64,000 nt of DNA, from NCBI RefSeq assembly GCF_904849725.1, contig NC_058523.1:209587689-209651688 (forward strand). Direction: 5' to 3'. The notes below the pieces were generated by a model. That model saw only the letters and a list, made by a program, of their open reading frames with translations. It did not search any database and was not told the origin of the DNA. Positions 1 through 12,679 of the stretch are shown here, piece after piece. The stretch comes from Hordeum vulgare subsp. vulgare (Eukaryota > Streptophyta > Magnoliopsida > Poales > Poaceae). The translations under genes were made by a program, and so were the position numbers. Numbering within the stretch: position 1 is the stretch's first letter; every line of letters starts with the position of its first letter.

Positions 1-2249
1 CCTTCCTTCCCTTCCTCGTTCCGGTTCCGTTCCGACGCCCGCACCATGGCCCCGGCGACCTCCACCTCGCCCCGTGATTCTTTCTCTCCTGTAAGTTGAG
101 AGGAGGAGGAGGAGTTATTCTTGTGAGATGTAGATGGAAGAGTTAAGAAATAAGAGAAAATAAAACAAAGTGTTGTATATATGTATGTTTGCAAGGGTAT
201 AACATTTTGTATGTATATGCAGATGAGTTTATGTGAGGTGCATGTGTATAAATATGACGGATGTTACTGCGTTAGCTCATGCCTAGCCTGCATATTGCCA
301 TGACATGCTTAGTGTTGCATCTGTAGCTGTTATTTATTGTTTCTACCCACTCTTCTTACAGGTAACCCCGAGACTGATGCTGCTGCCGGGTACACCTACC
401 CTCCTACAACCAGCCCATTGCCGCAGAGCAACAAGGCAAGCAAATACCATTGATCATTCCTATATCGCCTATTCTTTCTCCCTCATGCTTGCATTAGAAT
501 TTTGCTACTGTTGTAGTTAGCTCGTATATCTCATGCATAGCCTAATTTTGATGAACTCCTACTTTCAGTACCGCACTTTAAACTGTTTAGTATAGGTGGA
601 GCAGTTTTTCCCTCTAACCCCTTAGTCGAGTTCCCCGCTTATTTGTCAACTCTCGATCCCTGATCGACGAGCCAGATCCGACTCAGCACGCACACCCCCC
701 CTCGTTAGTTGTACGACGCTACAGAGCTACTATCGGGTACCGAGGGTGACACCTTGCGAAGTACTCATGATGATACCTCTGTAGTGTAGCTAGTCGGTCG
801 TGGTTATCGAGGGTGATTCCTCTATCCCCAGTCCCGACGATGCCTCTATCGGGAAACCCCTCAAGTGTGGGACCCTCGAGGGTGATTCCTATAGGTCCAC
901 CTTGACGGATACATCTTCAGAATCCAACAAGGGTGATAACTCGAATTCCCCCTGATGTTCTACCACACAGTTACTTGACCATGTTACTAGGATCTTTGAT
1001 GAATAGATGTTAGGCGGGTGGATTCCCGCGTGTTGGTGTCGATGACATAATTAACATGATAACGGATTTCGGTATTTGATCTAGGTTGGTCGGAGACCTT
1101 TTCGCACTAACCGGCTACGCGGGAAGAATTATGGGTACTCGACGTCGCGGTATTAGTGGAAGCTCTTCAGATGTCAGCGATGGAGCAGCGCACGCTCGAG
1201 TCATCCCGAGATGCATCGCTCTTGTATTAAGGTGTGATAGGACAGACATCAGCCGCCCACGCATCATGGAGGAGCACGGAGGGAAAGTGGGTCCATGAAC
1301 CCTTTGTGCTTAGGAGTTAGACCAGCGGGCTAGCCTCTCTACTGAACTTAGGTGGGGCTGTGATGTGTCGATATTCCGAGGCCGGACAAGACCCAGAAAA
1401 GTGTGTCCGACCAGATTGTTATCGAGCTTGACTGGAAACTTGGTGCACCCCTGTAGGGATGAAAATTAACTATTCGGATAGTCGTGTCCACAGTTACAAG
1501 ACGACTTGGAGTTGTGCCCTGATCTTAGACAACTACAATTGTTACTTAACTGAAATTATTTGCCCCGAGATTACTTCCTCGCAGGGAGTCCAGGGAGGAT
1601 CTCTTAGCATCAACTTATATTAATTTTGCTGCAACAATATGACTATTATTTGTGTTACCTTGCTCTACTCTCGTCCATTGCTGCAAGACCCCGGAAGATA
1701 CTAGTCTTCGATAGGACTAGGCCTTCTCTCTCTATTCTCGCATTCCTGCAGTCAGTCCACATATAAACTCCCCTTTATTTGATACTGTTGCATACTTAGC
1801 ATAGTTCTGATATAAGTCTATCGAGTACTTTGGATGAGTACTCACCGTTGCTTTGCTCCCCCTTTTCCCCTTGATCCGTTGCTGCGACCAGATGATGGAG
1901 CCCAGGAGATGGAGTTTCTTGCCGACGTCGACCAGATGATGGAGACCAGGAGTAGATATGAGGTTCCCAGGCAGGAGGCCTTACCTCGTTCGATTGTTGT
2001 ATCTGTTGTGCCAGCCTTCTCTAAGGCACCCCATGTTTAATGTCTGTACTCAGGTATTGTTGCTTCCGCAGACTCGTCTGTTTATAGAGCTTCTGTATTC
2101 TAGCCCTCGAGGCCACTGGCTTGTAATATGAAGCTTGTATGTTTTATTTGTGTCTAGAGTTGTGTTGTGATGTCTTCCCGTGAGTCCTTGAGTTTGATCG
2201 TATGCATTTGCGTGTATGATTAGAGTACGATTAAATCGAGGGCGTCACA
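1..2249 (+). repeat. E1 left LTR, 3' portion
   Basis: Aligns with about 8048-11011 of the right LTR and ends with the same GGCGTCACA directly before the primer site. It lacks about 690 bp present in the right copy (8306-8995). The small ORFs in it are also seen, altered, in the other LTR and are not gene-like. Confidence 0.9.
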
Positions 2250-2252
2250 AGT

Positions 2253-2264
2253 TGGTATCAGAGC
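2253..2264 (+). other. E1 primer binding site (initiator tRNA-Met)
   Basis: TGGTATCAGAGC lies three bases after the left LTR end and is complementary to the 3' end of plant initiator tRNA-Met, the usual minus-strand primer of Ty3/gypsy elements. Confidence 0.9.
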
Positions 2265-5200
2265 CGATTGCCTGTAGGTAGCCCCCTTTCCAACTCCTTG
2301 GCCGAAGTTGAGTCTAGTGTTTGAAAAACTTTACTAACACTGATGTTGTGGCTTACGGGCCCACATCTCAATTGGGTGGTCTTAGTATCTTTTACTCCTT
2401 TCCTATACCCTGGGCTCTACTATCTCTTCTCTTTTGGGATAAAGATTTTGCAAACTCTAACATTAGGTTCTTGTAAATACTTCCTCCCGGAGAGCCCCAT
2501 ATTCCAGACGATGGCTTTATCTGTCAGAAGAACTGAAGTTACTCTTCGATGTTCTCTTGAGATCTTGTTCTCATTGCTTCTCCAATTTTCCCTTCCTCGA
2601 TCAACCACTATGGATGACTACATACAAATGTCATTCATATTTTCTTTCCAATTGCTCTTGTTTTATGAGATGCAACGAATTATCTTATTGGGGATTCGTC
2701 CATCGTGAGTTGTCATGGGTTTCGAGAGTTCTTCGAATTACTATTCGATCTTTCAGAATTCCCAGTAGCCTATTACTCTTGACCTTTCTCACCTACTTGC
2801 GTTATGGTTAAATCTATATGTCTATCAACATTCATTAAAATCCTTTTGTGTTTTTCCTCTAATCTTATTCATTCAACCTCTGTGTGAATGAACACAATCA
2901 TGTGTTGATACTTATAAATTATTTTCCGGCTTACGCGTCCTTTCAAACAGAGCTGGTTCTCGACAAATCAACTTCGGTTGGTTGTCCATCTAAGTCCATT
3001 CAACTTACTTGTATTTGATTGGAGCATGTGATTATGATACACCAACCTGGAAATCCTAATTCCTTTGGTAATTAAGTATCGATGTTTTCAAGATGTTCTA
3101 TTATCTGATGCCTTGTGTTTTACCCCCCTCTGATTGAGTACCGATACTCACATCAGATCTTCTGTGGACTGCCAGACTCATTGTGGGTTATTATCCGACG
3201 ACATCCTTTGCTTTCAACAAATTTTGTGATATGTTTCCCCTGACACATGATGCCATTGGTAAATTGTGTCTTTTCCTTCTGATAAGTTGTATCCTATGCC
3301 CTTTTCAACCATTCTCTTCAAGCATGTGTTGACTACTCTTCAAGTTTGTGGTATAGGTTCCTAGGATTCCCCGATGGGTTGAACATATGCCCTCCTAAAT
3401 CAATATGATCCGACGAGTTTTCATGAGTATTATTCTTCTGGTGCTTTGCCAGATAATATTTCCAAGCTACAACTTCATCAAAGGCGAGGAGTAAATGGAA
3501 GGTGATGCATTGATGAAGTGGGAGTCGACCTTGAACTTGTGTTCATGCCCATTGAGACGATGTTGATCCTATCATAGAAACTTCTCGTATCGATAATCAT
3601 TCATTCTGTGGTTTAAATCTGGTATTTGTGATCTTGTCCTTTGCAATCGTGGTTCCGACCATGTTGTACTACCTTGATTTTATTTTCATATGAGTTAAAG
3701 TACTTGTCTTCTTCAGATCAATACACCGGTCCAAGCCTTAATGTTGATCTACCTCGAGGATATCACTGAGCTATATAACTTCGTCTGATCTCCTCATCAA
3801 CTATGATATTTTCATTAATTCCAGTTTCCTCGTGTCTGAGTTGTTGGACAAGCGAGTACATCGATAACTGAATCGAGTATGCATTGCGATTCAACAACTT
3901 TTAATAATCTTTTTTGCTTACGAGTTTGTACTCGATCGTGTCATTCCAACCTGTTAAGATACATCATCATCGTCATGTTGGAGCTTGACCATGCTATCTA
4001 TGTCCTCCATCTCTGTAACACATTTACAACCGTGCGTTAAGCTCACATCGAGCTTTCCACATCATATTGGTTGTTTTGAAATGAAAATTTTGATTCTGAG
4101 CTAGCAGTCTTAACTGTGTTTGCGACAACCTTTAGCTTCACCATTCCTTTGCTTGATGTCGTTGCTGATCGATTACATATTCGTAAAGCTACTCGGCAAA
4201 TGTGTCGTGATCATCATCAACATTCTGAGCTCTTGCAGGGTATCAATCGAATGCATGTTGAGAAATACCATCCCTTCCCCTCGATGAATTGTATTATCAT
4301 CGACAAACCTTATGGCCTTCCCTCCAACAGAAACTTGATCAGGTTTTGTGTTGTCCCTTAAGTTCCTCACTATTCAGCTTATGTTATCTTCTACCTTGGA
4401 GTATTACCATCTTTATGTCAAGAATGTTGTGAGCATCATTGCACCTCTTAGGAATTCTTGATATAGTGATACTTCTCGCCATCACCGTTCATTCTTGGTC
4501 CCCGTGTTGTTTCTAACTGGAATACCGACAACTCGACTCTAATGTGTGATTCCAATACTTCTCGCAACCCTCTTTTCTTGGGGTTAAGAACTGATTGTTT
4601 CATTCTTTGTGTGTTGGGTGTTGACTCATCATTTTAGCATTGGTCGTGCTACTCATTCAGTATATCCGAGTGCACCCTATTACCAATGTTTAATTGTTGT
4701 TGTTCCCTCGAGCATACGACGTTATACCAGTTGGATTGACAAATGATATCTCCTTGATATTATAATTTTGGAAATTCAACCCTGTCGAAATCTTGAGAGA
4801 TTCTTGTTGAGCCCATCAGCCACACCCTCAACTTCTCCATGTTCCGCGATGAAGCTCTTGAAAGCATTATCCTTGTGCCTTGCTCATGAAGGATATGTTG
4901 ATAAAAGAAGTGTTTTCCCAAAGTTCACGTGCACTCTTGCCGCCGTGAATATGTGAGAGTTTTGTTTCGCTTCCTCTAGGATCATCCCAAATCATTCACG
5001 CATGTGCGAAGTGTTATATGTTTTGAAGATTTGCTATCTTCACTTCATATAATTTTTCTTAGCACCCAAGCCACTGATTGGTTTGATCAAGGAAAAGAAG
5101 TTTCTTCATAAGAGCTAATCGAGGCTTACTCAAGGACCTCGATATCCTCGATGAGGGTTCTCAAATCAGAACTCAGTTATGTTTTGATGTAAGGATTCTA

Positions 5201-6242
5201 TCTGGGCATGAAAGTCTTGACGTTGTGTTCATATGTCTTACAGTCGAACTCAAGATTTAAGGATTGCTTGTGTAGTTCATATCCTGAGAATCGTGCATCA
5301 TCATCTTTTCTTCTCAGGTATCTTGAGCCTGAGTTGTCCTGACACCAATCAGATCTGAATCTCGGGCAGATATGATGGTTGGAACATTTTCCAATAATTA
5401 TAACTTTGGTATTATGTAATCTGGTACGGTGATGTCTTGTCTAGCACACCGGGCCAACGGACCTATTGTTATAAATTCTTCCATACGTAAGATTCACCAT
5501 TCTTCCATGCGGAAACTATATGACTTATTTCATAAGTTGTTCCTCGTGGATCCTCTTGTATACCCTAAGTTCGTCCTTTACAAGATAACCATGTTGATGC
5601 TACCTCGAAGCACGGATGTGGTACTTCAAATTTCAATAGGGCATTGGAAGCGAATGCTAAATTGTTCCTAATCAATTATCCAAACCGTATGGTATGGGTA
5701 ATCATCATGATTCTTCTTGCCTCGCAATCAAAATGGTTATGTACTGGATGACCTATCATGTATACCATACTCTATGTTTTCCTCGGGAATGCTATACTCT
5801 AATACTTGTGTGTGTGAACACATTTTTCCTTCCCATTGGTCTGTTTGACCTTTCTTGTGGCATAACTTATCTAAGCAGTGTTAATTCCCTGCTTAGGTAA
5901 AATTCTTGGTATACAACTCTGTCAGTAAGATCCTGTTACTATTGTGGATAACATTCCGGTAGCCACCGGTGGACGAGAACTTTGCCTATTGGTCTGCCTC
6001 ATTTCAGCGAGGAGGAAAATGGTTCTATTCGTTCCCCGCCCTTGGTACCAACGTTGTTGCCAACATAACTAACAGGCTATCCTCTGACATGTCTTGTTAC
6101 CAAGACCGTATAAGATGTCACTTCTCTGCCCAATCTTGGCCCACAAGGTGGACCCATAACCCAAAGTTCCACAGGATCGAAATCTGACTCTCTTGTACAT
6201 CTTTGGCTCGAAAGAATCCTCTACATTTGGCTTTGTATGTAA
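2265..6242 (+). other. E1 interior, decayed and unrecognisable
   Basis: This is the position of leader, gag, protease, RT and the first part of integrase. No ORF longer than about 120 codons is present and I could not recognise a zinc knuckle, protease DTG or RT DD motif by reading. The sequence is AT-rich with frequent stops in all frames, consistent with long mutational decay. Confidence 0.6.
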
Positions 6243-6815
6243 TTCCCGAGCCGCCGTTCAATGGACCGATCATTCTTCGGTCCATATGCTAAAGATCAAG
6301 TCTGCATTATTCATGACAATCTGTAGGCTGCTGAGTCTCGTCAGAAGAGTCAGTCTGTCTGTCATCATCAAGATATGGTCTATCAACCTGGCGAAAAGGC
6401 CTATCTTTGTGTCACATCAATGAGAGGTGCACACTGTCTTGGGATCAAGGGCAAGTTAGCTTCTCGCTATATTGGTCGTTTCACTGTTCTCGCAAGGCGT
6501 GGAAAAGTAGCTTATCAATTTGAACTACCGGCAAACTTTGCTCAGGCTCACAATGTCTTCCATGTGTCTCAGCTCCGCCGGTGCTTCAAGGAATCTATTC
6601 GAGCAGTGGACCATGGTATGCTTGACCTGCAACAAGACCTCTCTTATTAAGAGCATCTCGTCCGCACTCTCGACCAGGCTGAACATTAGACACGTCACAA
6701 AGTCACCAAGTTCCTTAAAGTGCAGTGGTCAAATCATTCTGAAGATGAGGCAACTTGGGAATGTGAGGATCATCTTCGTGATGAATACCCCGAGCTCTTT
6801 CCTTCTAACCCTTAA
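6243..6815 (+). pseudogene. pol: E1 pol remnant: integrase C-terminus and chromodomain
   Basis: One reading frame runs from 6243 to the stop at 6813-6815 and contains recognisable gypsy integrase C-terminal sequence: FFGP, a helix with SRQKSQ, then KAYL, GIKGKLASRYIG and [13 protein letters not shown]. After LSY, a chromodomain-like segment follows with the pattern [24 protein letters not shown] and EYPELF. At least three in-frame stops interrupt it: in the helix before AAES, after LSY, and after AEH. It is closely similar in order and wording to the corresponding part of E2 gag-pol, so E1 belongs to the same broad chromodomain-bearing lineage although its LTRs are different. It is non-functional. 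Confidence 0.85.
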
Positions 6816-6840
6816 TTCTCGGGACGAGAATTCTTGTTAG

Positions 6841-6850
6841 TAGGGGAGAG
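6841..6850 (+). other. E1 polypurine tract
   Basis: The purine-rich stretch TAGGGGAGAG lies immediately before the right LTR start (TGTGACATCC at 6852), the position of the plus-strand primer. Confidence 0.75.
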
Positions 6851-6851
6851 T

Positions 6852-9800
6852 TGTGACATCCTAAACTGTTGCTACAGTAAACCTATGCAAAGGATGCCAC
6901 GTCACCGTGAGTGCTATCTTTGATCTCGCGTTAGTTCAAACGATTTGAATTTTGGATTTAAAATAAAGTCAATCGAAAAGAGTTTTCAAAGGTCAAAATA
7001 AAAATGTTCGGGTTGTTCTTTGGGAATTATTAATTTTTAGGGTATTTAGTTTCACTAAAATAAAATGAATATAAAATTGTAATAAAAAAACAAAGCAAAA
7101 CAGAAATAAAAACAAAAAGAAAAACGAAACAAGAACAAAATCCCCACCCTAGATGGGCCAACCAGCCCACCTAATCTACCCAACAGCCCACCAACCTAAC
7201 CGGGGGGGGGGGTATGTAAAACCCCCCTAACCCCACTCCTCACACCCTTTCACGTGACACCGCAACACCGTCCCCATGATCCCCACCAACCCCCTCATTC
7301 CATCCCCGTTCCCCTGTCCCCGTCGCTCCACACCCACCCCACGCCGCCACTTCCTCCTCCCCCGCGCCTCCCTCCTATCCCCTGGGTCCCCTTGCCTCGC
7401 TCTCTGCCCCTAGCGAGCGCCTCCCTGGCCTCGCCCCACTGGCCTCGCCCCACGAGTACCCCAGATCCCGTGGCCCCCACATCGCCCGTCCCTCCCCAGT
7501 TACCGTGGCCTCCATCCCCTCCTTGGGCCGGAGCCTCACACCGCGATGCCCCTGCCACCCACGGCACCGTCCGGCACCACCATCACCCCTCGCCACTAGC
7601 GCCACCCATCGCGCCGGCGACCTAGCCCCCCTCACCGTACGGGTCTCCCCGGCAGCCCTCGCGCGATCCCGACCCCCCTCCTCCGGCCGCGACCGCCCCT
7701 CCCTCCGGCAGCCCTCCTGCGCAGCGCTCCGACGACCTCCCTCAGCTCCTCCTTCGATCAGAACCGGTTGAGCTCCCCGTCGTGCTTGAGCCTCGCACCG
7801 GGGCCCCTCCTCACCGGACCGCCGAGTCGTTCCCCCTCGCGGGCCACCCCGCCGGTCGGCCCTTCGGCCCCTTCTCTCAGAGGCCCGCTCCTGCTCCGAC
7901 GTCCACCGCGCCGGTCGACCCCGCCGGCCACGACCACCACGGCATTGGCCTCCCCACCGCGACCACGTGCCTCCGCCCCTTCCCGCGAACTCCGGCTATA
8001 CCGGGCCTTCCCATAAATGCCGGTGAGCCCATGTGGGATCCTCCCACCTTCCCCTTCGTTCCCTTCCCCGTTCCAGTTCCGTTGCGACGCCCGCACCACG
8101 TCCCCGACGACCTCCACCTTGCCCCGTGATTATTTATCTCCCGTAAGTTGAGAGGAGGAGGAGTTGTTCCTGTGAGATGTAGATGGACGAGTTAAGAAAT
8201 AAAAGAAAATAAAACAAAGTGTTGTATATATGTATGTTTGCGGTGGTATAACATTTTGTATGTATATGCAGATGAGTGTATGTGCGGTGCATGTGTATAA
8301 ATATGCATGTATGTACGTTAGAATAAAAATATGCATGTAGATATATATGTGGTGCGTGTATTGTTGGTGTACTCGTTGTCCCAATGAAAGTAGGGCCCCA
8401 CCACCCCCACCAAATGACAGGTGCGGTCCCTCATAAAAAACATAAAAATAAATATTAATATAAATACATATATATATATGTTTTATTAATAAAATAAATA
8501 AATAGATAGATATATTATTTAATTAATGAAACAGATAAATTATTAATCTGTTAATATAGATAAATAATTATCCTATTAGAATATGACACATGGGTCCCCC
8601 ACTAAATTAATCTAGTTAATTAATAATTAAACCAAATTAAAAATTGTGTCTATGACACATGGGACCCACTGGTCAGTTGACCAGTCAACTGCTGATGTGA
8701 GCATGACATCATGCTCATGTTATAATAGCATTTAATTGAATTAATTAAATCTGTTTTTTAATTCCTAAATATTAATAAAACTTTGAAAATTAAGAAAATA
8801 AACTGTAGCTTAGATCAAAATATTTTTTAACATAAAAATTGATCAGCAGAACGAGACGAACCCGGATACACTATCCGCTCGTGTGTCACGCGTCCCTAGC
8901 ATAACAAGTATGGAACTTTTCCATCGTTTTCAGTCTGGCCAGTAGTAGCCACAGACCCGGGAAATATCATCTGATATTTTCCCAACCCATCTATGACAGA
9001 TGTTACTGCGTTAGCTCATGCCTAGCCTGCATATTGCCATGTCATGCTTAGTGTTGCACTGTTGCTGTTATTTATTGTTTCTCCCCCCTCTTCTTACCGG
9101 TAGACCCCGAGACAGACGTTGCTGCCGGGTACACCTACCATCCTGACGACCAGCCCTTTGGCGCAGAGTAACAAGGCAAGCAAACCCCCTTGATCATTCC
9201 TATATCGCCTATTCTTTCACCCTGATGCTTGTATTAGAATTTTGCTACTATTGTAGTTAGCTCCTATATCTAATGCATAGCCTAATTTTAATGGACTGCT
9301 ACTTTTAGTACCGCACTTTAAACTGTTTAGTATAGGTGGAGAAGTTTTCCCCTCTCACCCCTTATTCCTGTTGCCCCGCTTATTTGTCAAGTCTCGATCC
9401 CTGATCGACAAGCCAGATCTGACTCAGCACTGACACTCCCCCTTAGTTGTACGACGCTACACAGCTACTATCAGGTACCGAGGGGGACACCTCGCGAAGT
9501 ACTCATGATGATACCTCTGGAGTGTAGCTAGTCGGTCGTGGTTATCGAGGGTGATTCCTGTTTCCCCATTCCCGACGATGCCTCTATCGTGCAACCCCTC
9601 AAGTGTGGCACCCTCGTGGGTGATTACTCTAGGTCCACCTTGACGGATACATCATTCGGATTCCAACGAGGGCGATACGTCGGATTCCCCCTGATGTTTC
9701 TACCACACAGTTACTTGACCATGTTATTGGGATCTTTGATGAATAGATGTTAGGCGGGTGGATTCCCACGTGTTGGTGTCGATGACATAATTAACATGAT

Positions 9801-11011
9801 AATGGATTTGGGTATTTGATATGGGTTGGTCGGAGACCTTTTCGCACTAACCGGCTATGCGGGAAGAATTATGGATACTCGACGTCGCGGTATCAGCCAA
9901 AGCTCTTCAAACTTCAGCGATGGAGCGGCGCGCGCCCGAGTGGTCCCAAGATGCATCGCTCTTGTATTAAGGGGTGCTAAAACTGACATCGGCCGCCCAC
10001 GCATCGGGCAGGAGCACGGAGGGCAAGTGGGCCCATGAACCGTTTGTGCTTAGGAGTTAAACCGGCGGGCTAGCCTCTCTGTTGAGCTTAGGTGGGGCTG
10101 CGACGTGTCGATATTCCGACGCCGGACATGACCAAGAAAAGTGTGTCCGGCCAGAGTGTTATCGAGCGTGACGGGAAACTTGGTCCGCCCCTGCAGCGAT
10201 GAAAATTAACTATTCGAATAGCCGTGTCCATGGTTACAGGACGACTTGGAGTTGTGCACTGATCTTATACAACTACAATTGTTACTTAGCTGGAATTAGT
10301 TGCCCCGTGATTACTTTCTCGCAGGGAGTCGAGGGAGGATCTCTAGGGTGACCTCATATTCATTTTGCTGCAACAATATGACTATTATTTGTGTTACCTT
10401 GCTCTACTCTTGTCTATTGCTGCAAGACCCCTGAAGATGCCAGTCTTCGATAGGACTAGGCCTTCCCTCTCTTTTCTCGCATTGCTGTTGTGAGTCTACA
10501 TATAAACCCCCTTTCTTTGATACTGTTGCATACTTAGCATAGTTCTGATATAAGTCTTGAGGGTACTTTAGACGAGTACTCAGAGTTTCTTTGCTCCCCT
10601 TTTCACCTTGATCCGTTGTTGCGACTAGTTGACGGAGCCCACGAGATGGAGTTTGCTGCCGACGTCTGCCACCCCGATGGTGACTTCTTCGTGGAGGCCG
10701 CTAAAGACCAGGAGTAGTTAGGAGGTTCCCAGGCAGGAGGCCTTGCCTCTTTCGATCGTTGTATCTTTTGTGTTTGCCTTCTCTAAGGCACCCCATGTTT
10801 AATGTCTATAATCAGATATCGTTGCTTCCGCTGACTTGTCTGTTTATCGAGCTTCTGTATTCTAGCCCTCGCGGCCACTGGCTTGTCATATGAAGCTTGT
10901 ATGTTTTATTTGTGTCTAGAGTTGTGTTGTAATATATTCTCGTGAGTCCTTGAGTTTGATCATACACATTTGCACGTATGATTAGCATACGATTAAATCG
11001 AGGGCGTCACA
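6852..11011 (+). repeat. E1 right LTR, complete (4160 bp)
   Basis: It begins TGTGACATCC and ends GGCGTCACA. After an AT-rich start it has an 11-G run (7202-7212), then a very C-rich block (about 7220-8140), a GTAAGT donor-like site (8143-8148, kept at 91-96 in the left copy), and an AT-rich segment of about 690 bp missing from the left LTR. It ends with blocks shared with other LTR families here (about 9164-9200 and 10208-10240). Proline-rich or glycine-rich ORFs in the C-rich block are composition effects. Confidence 0.92.
9104..10717 (+). other. E1 right LTR: candidate split micro-ORF, decayed
   Basis: Two exon-like pieces, 9104-9175 and 10629-10717, are separated by a GC-AG type intron-like segment (donor AAG/GCAAGC, acceptor GCGACTAG). 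Read in joined phase, the first ends GAE-stop-Q, where other families have EQQ. The second reads to a stop at 10715-10717 and contains HPDGDFFVEA, matching DPNGGFFVDI in E2 and E6. The in-frame TAA at 9168-9170 marks it as decayed. Splicing is inferred only. Confidence 0.35.
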
Positions 11012-12633
11012 ACACGGTTCCTTGCCCTCTACTCTTGGTCGTGATCTCTCCACCCCGTAGGACGTAGAAAAAGATAGCACTACCGAGAATAGACTTGATG
11101 TGGGTGTAATCCTTTTTCTTCATGTTCTTCGACGAGTCCAAGTAAAAAGCATGGGAGAATCGGGGGTAAAGGATGATGAGGATGGCGCGCCCGTCGCTGC
11201 ACAAAATAAGTACACCTGAAATTTGCCTCCGCACGTGCAAAATGAATGATTGAAATCGAACAAAATATATCTGCAATGACTTACATGGGATGATAAGGCA
11301 CAAGAATCGTCTCCTTGTCCTTATTGGCGAACATGAAATCGGCAATGTAGTTACTCGCGTATTCACGTTGCTTTGGGAAGACTGCCAAGAAGGCCTCGTG
11401 CATGAAGTACGGGTCAGCGACACAGATATAAGGTATCTGCTCAATCATGATGATGTGGTTCGTGCGCAAGGAAAAAAAGGAGGACAAACGAAAAATCCAG
11501 CCTTTTCAAGTGAAACATGTCGAAGATTTAATCAAATCGATGGAAGATCTTTTCTCCGGGGAATGTGTCGACGTACAACCTTTGCTGCGACACATTAACC
11601 ACGTAGATTGGGTATCCTGGATTTTTCGAGGCGATGACGCTTTTCTCTCTCCACGACACATCGTCGTGAAGTCTCCTTAGATCGCCGTATATGGGCTCTA
11701 CCGCTGCCTTAGGTAGGATCGGAACACCGGGGATATGAAATTTTGCCGCTCCAGGGATATGTATACGGTCTTGAAATCGAGGCTGCTGAGGTGGCTGGAT
11801 CATAGAAGCATCTTTGTTGCCTTTCCTTGATCTCTTCCTATGCTTGTTTGCTACTGGAGGTGAGCCTATAATACGTTCATCCTCCGACAATTCAGACACC
11901 AACTCATCATGCTCAAACCCTGAGTACTAATGTTGTTGAGCCATCAATCTCCCGTTGTCAGAGGCACTGGTATTCAGATACTGTAGAGGGTCATCGTCAT
12001 CCTCGTCGATGGCATCATGCATTGCTTCTTCGACGACGGCGACATCATTAGCCACTAATGGAGCCTCTTCCGCACCCAGCACGACAGGCGACTCTAATTG
12101 GGTAGATGGGGTGTTGGTGTTCATACATTGCTGAGGCTGCTTGGTCGTGGGTGTGCTCCCAGCCGTCTCCAAACGAAGCAGACTCTTCGACCACAACAGG
12201 ACCTAACGCTTACAATCGCCAAGATGCCGTGGGGTATCCTCTTCATCTCCCCCTAGTGCTACCGGAGGAGCCAAATTCTCTTGGCCCGGTTCGACACTGG
12301 CGATGGAAACCTTGAAGATGTTAGGGGGGATCGGTCGGCTGTGGAACAATTGTTCCTTCGGCTTCATTGTCGTCGCCTTCCCCATGTCCACCTTCTGGCT
12401 GCTGATGGTGTATAGAATAGTGCACGACCTTACGTCAGCCTGCAAAGACATGTCTGCGACGTGAGACATCTGAAAGGCAATGGAAACGAGAGATTATACA
12501 TATATTGAAGAGGGTCGGTGTTCAGCCAAAGATAAAGCACCGCTGAGCATGTTCGAGATGGACGACGGTCTCCTATGAGCAGGTGCGGGAGCTGGTGCAG
12601 GAGCAGGTGCGGGAGCCGGTGCAGGAGTAGGTG
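11012..12633 (-). pseudogene. CACTA-type transposon Ulp1-like protein gene, truncated and broken
   Basis: Reading right to left, the order is a proline-alanine repeat, then RPIPPN..KVSIASVEPG and LLWSKSLLRLE (a region resembling the N-terminal domain of grass CACTA Ulp1-like proteins). Next come an acidic and basic low-complexity region and VDTFPGEKIFHRFD, then IPYICVADPYFM and ILVPYHP, and finally the protease core ILIILYP, FYLDSS, KKKDYTHIKSIL, RGG. A likely 88-bp GT-AG intron (11197-11284) joins VPYHP to DGRAILI in frame. In-frame stops occur after CKR, after QQH and after HRFD (11528-11530), and the frame shifts between there and 11487. The usual catalytic His before the AILI strand reads Arg. 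The catalytic Cys would lie further downstream, but the gene stops at 11012 where E1 begins. Family assignment is from memory of such proteins. Confidence 0.7.
12577..12633. repeat. GC-rich minisatellite coding Pro-Ala repeat
   Basis: Degenerate 12-bp units of the form GGTGCRGGAGC repeat about five times. On the minus strand they read as a (PA)n run in frame with the Ulp1-like remnant. E3 inserted inside or at the edge of this tract (its LTR starts at 12634). Confidence 0.75.
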
Positions 12634-12679
12634 TGTAGCAGCCCGAGACTGACGCTCCATAAGATTTCCCTTTTATTCC
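12634..12679 (+). repeat. E3 left LTR, first 46 bp
   Basis: Starts TGTAGCAGCCCGAGACTGAC and ends with ATTCC, the target site duplicated by E2; continues at 26963. Confidence 0.85.

Larger units (their letters stand above)
1..11011 (+). mobile_element. E1: old Ty3/gypsy LTR retrotransposon, left end outside window
   Basis: Two long direct repeats, 1-2249 and 6852-11011, share sequence from the GC-rich leader to the common end GGCGTCACA and flank a primer binding site and a polypurine tract. The right LTR is 4160 bp and starts TGTGACATCC. The left copy lacks its first roughly 1.2 kb, which must lie before the window. The interior (2250-6851, 4.6 kb) is heavily decayed; only integrase C-terminus and chromodomain are readable, so a chromovirus-type gypsy origin is inferred. 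The two LTR copies differ at about one base in ten by eye, so this is the oldest element here. The TSD cannot be checked because the left border is unseen; the right flank begins acacg. Confidence 0.9.

Noticed and set aside
1086..1298. Small ORF also seen at 9826-10038
   Set aside because: Repeated because it lies in both E1 LTRs; it starts at TTG and has no features of a gene.
7254..8129. Overlapping Pro-rich and Gly-rich ORFs in the E1 LTR
   Set aside because: Composition effect of C-rich DNA; both strands open, no homologous reading frame kept.
12470..12499. Possible intron between the Pro-Ala repeat exon and the MSHVADMS segment of the Ulp1-like remnant
   Set aside because: GT and AG are present but the distance is only 30 bp, too short for a plant intron.
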